8,919 nt of DNA, from contig PLSY01000282.1 of NCBI GenBank assembly GCA_003164275.1, positions 291 through 9,209 of the forward strand, given 5' to 3'. Under the pieces are notes generated by a model, which did no database searches, was not told the DNA's origin, and saw nothing but the letters and a program-made list of their open reading frames with translations. Both the position numbers and the translations under genes were made by a program. This stretch comes from Acidimicrobiaceae bacterium. Lineage in GTDB: Bacteria; Actinomycetota; Acidimicrobiia; Acidimicrobiales; RAAP-2. Below, one piece after another: positions 6,458-8,919 of this stretch (its first letter is position 1; every line of letters begins with the position of its first letter).

Positions 6458-7228
6458 ATGTCCGAACTGCTCCGCGAACGCCAGGGTCACGTCGAGATCC
6501 TCACCATCAACCGTCCCGAGGCCCGCAATGCCATAAACGGGGCCGTGTCCAGGGGATTCGTCGCCGCCTTCGACGAGCTCGAGGCCGATGACGACTGCTG
6601 GGTGGTCATCGTCACCGGGGCCGGCGACAAGGCCTTCTCGGCGGGCATGGACCTGAAGGCGTTCGCGGCCGGCGAGGTCGGCGACATCATGGGCGCAAAG
6701 GGCGGCTTCGCCGGGATCACCCAGCGGGACTTCCCGAAGCCCATCATCGCCGCCGTGAACGGCTCGGCCTTGGCCGGTGGATGCGAGATCATGTTGGCAT
6801 GTGACCTGGTGGTGGCAGTCGAAGAAGCCAAGTTCGGTATCCCCGAGGTCAAGCGCGGCCTCATCGCCGGCGGCGGCGGCCTCATCAGGCTTCCCAAACG
6901 GCTCCCTGCGGCCATCGCCCTCGAGCTCGCCCTGACCGGCGACTCCATCGACGCCGACCGGGCCCTGGCCCTCGGCCTCATCAACCGGGTGGTGCCGGCC
7001 GATCAGCTGATGGCCGCGTCCATGGCCCTCGCCGAGACGATCGCCGACAACGCCCCTCTGGCCGTGCGGGCCTCCAAGCGGGTCATGAAGCAGGCGGCTG
7101 AGGTGCCAGAGGCGGAGGGCTGGGTCCTCAACAGCGCAGCCGTTCCCGAGGTCTTCGGTTCGGCCGACGCCATGGAGGGACCGATCGCCTTCGCCGAGAA
7201 GCGCAAGCCGAACTGGTCGGGCAAGTGA
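6458..7228 (+). CDS. enoyl-CoA hydratase/isomerase family protein (crotonase)
   Basis: This is a 256-residue crotonase that adds water to a 2-enoyl-CoA, or isomerises or cleaves a related CoA thioester, in the cytoplasm. The first oxyanion-hole segment is FSAGMDLKAF (60-69) and the second is NGSALAGGCE (101-110). E110 and E130 (in FGIPEVKRG) correspond to the two catalytic glutamates of rat enoyl-CoA hydratase (E144/E164), so a real hydratase activity is plausible. The length matches the single-domain family. The ATG at 6458 follows AGGGGA (6446-6451) by six bases; an upstream open frame within the thiolase gene is not coding. It is spaced 19 bases from the thiolase-like gene, strongly suggesting co-transcription and a shared pathway. 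The acyl chain it acts on is not readable from sequence. Confidence 0.94.
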   Translation: MSELLRERQGHVEILTINRPEARNAINGAVSRGFVAAFDELEADDDCWVVIVTGAGDKAFSAGMDLKAFAAGEVGDIMGAKGGFAGITQRDFPKPIIAAVNGSALAGGCEIMLACDLVVAVEEAKFGIPEVKRGLIAGGGGLIRLPKRLPAAIALELALTGDSIDADRALALGLINRVVPADQLMAASMALAETIADNAPLAVRASKRVMKQAAEVPEAEGWVLNSAAVPEVFGSADAMEGPIAFAEKRKPNWSGK

Positions 7229-7256
7229 GCGGCCCTGACGCCGGTCGTCTGTGACC

Positions 7257-7697
7257 ATGCACGCCGCCGTCCAAGCTGCCGCCTCGGGGCCGTCACTCTC
7301 CGACGGGCTCGGCGGCTTCCGACTGACCCTCCACGTGCTGGCCGCCACCATCTGGGTAGGCGGGCAGTTCACCGTAGCCGGGCTGCTCCCGACCATCCGC
7401 AGCCTCGGACAAGACGCCCCGAAGCGGGTGGCCCAGGCCTTCGGTCGACTGATGTGGCCCGCTTACGGCGTCCTTGTCGTGACCGGCATCTGGAATGTGA
7501 GCGCGGTCGGGGTGAGCGACGCCACATCGGCCTGGAAGGCCGTCCTCATGGTCAAGATCGTCGTCGTGGTGGTTGCCGGTGTGGCCGTCTACCTCCATCA
7601 ACGGGCGACCACCAAGAGGGGGCTGGCCGTGTGGGGGGCGATCGGAGCGCTGGCCTCGGTTGCGGCTCTCTGTCTCGGGGTGTTCCTGTCCGGGTGA
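7257..7697 (+). CDS. four-helix membrane protein, CopD-like
   Basis: This is a 146-residue integral membrane protein with four hydrophobic segments, near residues 22-43, 65-83, 96-114 and 123-144. The first carries LHVLAATIWVGG (25-36), the histidine-tryptophan-glycine signature of CopD-domain and related small haem- or copper-linked membrane proteins. A second histidine (H114, in YLHQR) is placed at the end of the third helix. These could ligate haem or copper, but neither has been tested here. The ATG at 7257 gives the protein described; a GTG at 7251 would add two residues. Neither has a good ribosome-binding site, so translation may depend on coupling with the hydratase, which ends 28 bases before. 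It does not obviously share the function of the CoA genes. CopD-like is my best family call; the exact family is uncertain. Confidence 0.75.
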   Translation: MHAAVQAAASGPSLSDGLGGFRLTLHVLAATIWVGGQFTVAGLLPTIRSLGQDAPKRVAQAFGRLMWPAYGVLVVTGIWNVSAVGVSDATSAWKAVLMVKIVVVVVAGVAVYLHQRATTKRGLAVWGAIGALASVAALCLGVFLSG

Positions 7698-7717
7698 ACG
7701 AGTCATCCAGAGCGTCT

Positions 7718-7746
7718 GCGGCAACGAACACATAACACGTTGCTGC
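7718..7746. repeat. imperfect inverted repeat upstream of the TatA-like gene
   Basis: GCGGCAACG (7718-7726) pairs with CGTTGCTGC (7738-7746) over nine positions, one of them a G-U pair, around an 11-base A-rich loop. It begins 20 bases after the CopD-like stop. No T-run follows, so a factor-independent terminator is uncertain; an operator or a U-tract-less terminator is possible. Confidence 0.4.
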
Positions 7747-7805
7747 GTAGCGGTCTGCTCCAGACACGTCTAACCTGACACGAGCAGCCGACAAAGGAGA
7801 TTCCC

Positions 7806-8129
7806 ATGATATTCGGCCCCCCCGCAGAGATCTTCGGCGTAGACGGCATCATCATCCTCGTGGTCGTTGTCCTCGTGCTGTTCGGTTCCACCCAGATCCC
7901 CAAGCTGGCCCGCTCGCTCGGTTCGGCCCAAAAGGAGTTCAAGAAGGGGATCGAAGAAGGCTCCGCCGACGACCCTGGCGCCACCAAGGCCGTGGCTGTG
8001 CCGCCGCCGGCCGCCGTCGCCCCGCCGGCCTCGGTCGCTCCTCCGGTAACCGTCCAGGCCCCCTCGGCCGTCCAGACTCCCCCCACGGTGGAGGTCCACG
8101 TCGAGGGAACGCCGGGACACTCCTCGTAA
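7806..8129 (+). CDS. tatA: twin-arginine translocase TatA/TatB/TatE-family subunit
   Basis: This is a 107-residue single-span membrane protein of the Tat export system, which moves folded proteins with a twin-arginine signal across the inner membrane. Residues 10-26 are the hydrophobic helix. It is followed by the family hinge and amphipathic helix, LFGSTQIPKLARSLG (25-39), then the basic stretch FKKGIEEG (45-52). The phenylalanine-glycine hinge, the proline and the FKKG element are the TatA hallmark. The rest (about 57-100) is a flexible Pro/Ala/Val-rich tail. The ATG at 7806 follows AAGGAG (7794-7799) by six bases. TatA is preferred over TatB because of the LFG hinge and short length, but the two are hard to separate by sequence, and no tatC is in the window. 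It starts a new unit after a 108-base gap. Confidence 0.88.
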   Translation: MIFGPPAEIFGVDGIIILVVVVLVLFGSTQIPKLARSLGSAQKEFKKGIEEGSADDPGATKAVAVPPPAAVAPPASVAPPVTVQAPSAVQTPPTVEVHVEGTPGHSS

Positions 8130-8147
8130 GCTCGGAGTTCTCGGGCG

Positions 8148-8822
8148 ATGGGCAGCGAGGGAGCGATCAGCCCCTTGTCGTCGTCCCCCAGCAGATTGGG
8201 TGGCCGCGCCTTCCTCCCTTTTTGGCTCCTCCAAGCCATGGAGCTGGTGGTCGCCGTCGTCTTCGTCGACATCTCCGTCCACGTCAGCCGGGGAGGGATC
8301 CTCATCGGCGGTGCGGCCGTCTACGGCATCTTGGCCATCACGGCCAAGGGGCCGCTCGGCATCTTCCGGCTCTGCGGCAGGCGTCTCCACGTGCGGCTGG
8401 TGGTCCTTGCCTCCGCCCTACTGGCCCTTAGCCCGATCTTCTCGGCCCTCCGGCCCGACATCGAAGGGATCATCGTCATCGAGTTCGGGGCCATCGGCGT
8501 GATCCGGCTCGCCACCTTCACCCTCACCGATGGCTCAACTCCTCGTGCCGGCTCGCCTGCGGGCGGGCGGGTCATCGACGCCACGGCAAGCGTCGGGGCA
8601 GCCCATCACCTCCCGGACGAGCCCCCGGCCCCCAAAGCCCCAAGCTCGGGGGCGGCCGCCCGTTGGCTGGGCCGTACGACGGCATCGGCGACGTCCTCAG
8701 GAAAGCGTATGGCGGACAAGCACCGTCCCGAGGCCGAGGCGCAGGTGAAACGGACCATCAGAGGAGCCGGGCGGCTCGCCGGGCGGCTCGCTTCGCCTCC
8801 GAAGGACGAGCCCGAGCCCTGA
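8148..8822 (+). CDS. hypothetical four-helix membrane protein with long basic Pro/Ala-rich tail
   Basis: I do not recognise this 224-residue protein. About four hydrophobic segments are visible, near residues 23-42, 49-66, 82-100 and 106-124. A short polar N-terminus (Ser/Gly-rich, 1-20) precedes them. The remaining 100 residues are soluble, low in hydrophobic content, rich in Ala, Pro, Ser and Gly, and turn basic then acidic at the end (about 185-224, with several Arg and Lys, ending DEPEP). An internal RLAGRLA-type repeat is seen near 209-215. The ATG at 8148 is 18 bases after the TatA-like stop. GGAG at 8133-8136 is its only, rather distant, ribosome-binding site. Base composition and third-position GC bias match the neighbours, so it is probably real and co-transcribed with tatA. 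It shows no TatC-like features that I can see. Confidence 0.65.
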   Translation: MGSEGAISPLSSSPSRLGGRAFLPFWLLQAMELVVAVVFVDISVHVSRGGILIGGAAVYGILAITAKGPLGIFRLCGRRLHVRLVVLASALLALSPIFSALRPDIEGIIVIEFGAIGVIRLATFTLTDGSTPRAGSPAGGRVIDATASVGAAHHLPDEPPAPKAPSSGAAARWLGRTTASATSSGKRMADKHRPEAEAQVKRTIRGAGRLAGRLASPPKDEPEP

Positions 8823-8829
8823 AGCTGGA

Positions 8830-8853
8830 GGCCCGTGGCGGCCGGCCCGTGGC
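8830..8853. repeat. tandem direct repeat GGCCCGTGGC
   Basis: GGCCCGTGGC occurs at 8830-8839 and 8844-8853, a 14-base period. This is just after the stop of the last gene. It is short and GC-rich and may be chance. Confidence 0.3.
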
Positions 8854-8883
8854 CGCGAACACCGTCCACCCGGGTCTGAATCG

Positions 8884-8919
8884 GCCCTCATTTTGGGCTA
8901 GTGGTCCGTCGCTGATATA
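8884..8919 (+). promoter_or_regulatory. possible promoter start for the next gene, cut by window end
   Basis: TTGGGC (8893-8898) is followed after 17 bases by TATA (8916-8919), the beginning of a possible -10 box that the window edge truncates. A small GCCC/GGGC hairpin (8884-8887 with 8895-8898) overlaps the -35 element. The call depends on bases outside the window. Confidence 0.25.

Noticed and set aside
1..8919. CRISPR array, insertion sequence, phage module, toxin-antitoxin or other defence system
   Set aside because: No array of spaced direct repeats, transposase, terminal inverted repeats flanking a gene, or known defence domain was seen on either strand.

Overview
This window is high-GC bacterial DNA with dense genes that all read on the + strand. 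The composition, the frequent GTG starts, an actinobacterial-type DUF5522 protein, a TatA-like protein with a Pro/Ala-rich tail and a run of CoA-metabolism genes together suggest an actinobacterium. A member of the Acidimicrobiia or a related uncultured lineage is plausible, but there is no marker gene here, so the taxon is an inference only.

Layout: (1) At 2-1371 lies an ABC-2 type exporter, made of a 5'-truncated ATPase whose stop codon overlaps the start of its permease (ATGA). (2) At 1372-1826 is a roughly 450-base non-coding stretch. It is rich in perfect inverted repeats and holds a plausible promoter. (3) At 1827-3494 is a 14-helix DHA2-family MFS exporter, tightly followed (10-base overlap) by a small cysteine-rich DUF5522 protein (3484-3747). 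(4) At 3856-7228 is a cassette of three CoA-linked or flavin enzymes: a nitronate monooxygenase/FabK-like flavoprotein, a thiolase-like protein of the type-1 (TLP1/SCP2-thiolase-like) kind that appears to lack the nucleophilic cysteine, and an enoyl-CoA hydratase with both catalytic glutamates. (5) At 7257-8822 are three membrane-related genes: a four-helix CopD-like protein, a TatA/TatB-like twin-arginine translocase subunit, and an unrecognised four-helix protein with a long basic, Pro/Ala-rich tail. The last 97 bases are non-coding and may end inside the promoter of the next gene.

How they might work together: the two exporters at the left probably form a drug/solute efflux neighbourhood, but each stands on its own. 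The central three genes are closely spaced and most likely handle one CoA-thioester substrate, such as a branched, cyclic or steroid-derived acyl-CoA. The exact substrate cannot be read from sequence.

I did not find a CRISPR array, transposon, phage module, tRNA/rRNA or an obvious new defence system. The most unusual material is the structured non-coding region at about 1457-1780 and the active-site-altered thiolase between a flavoprotein and a crotonase.
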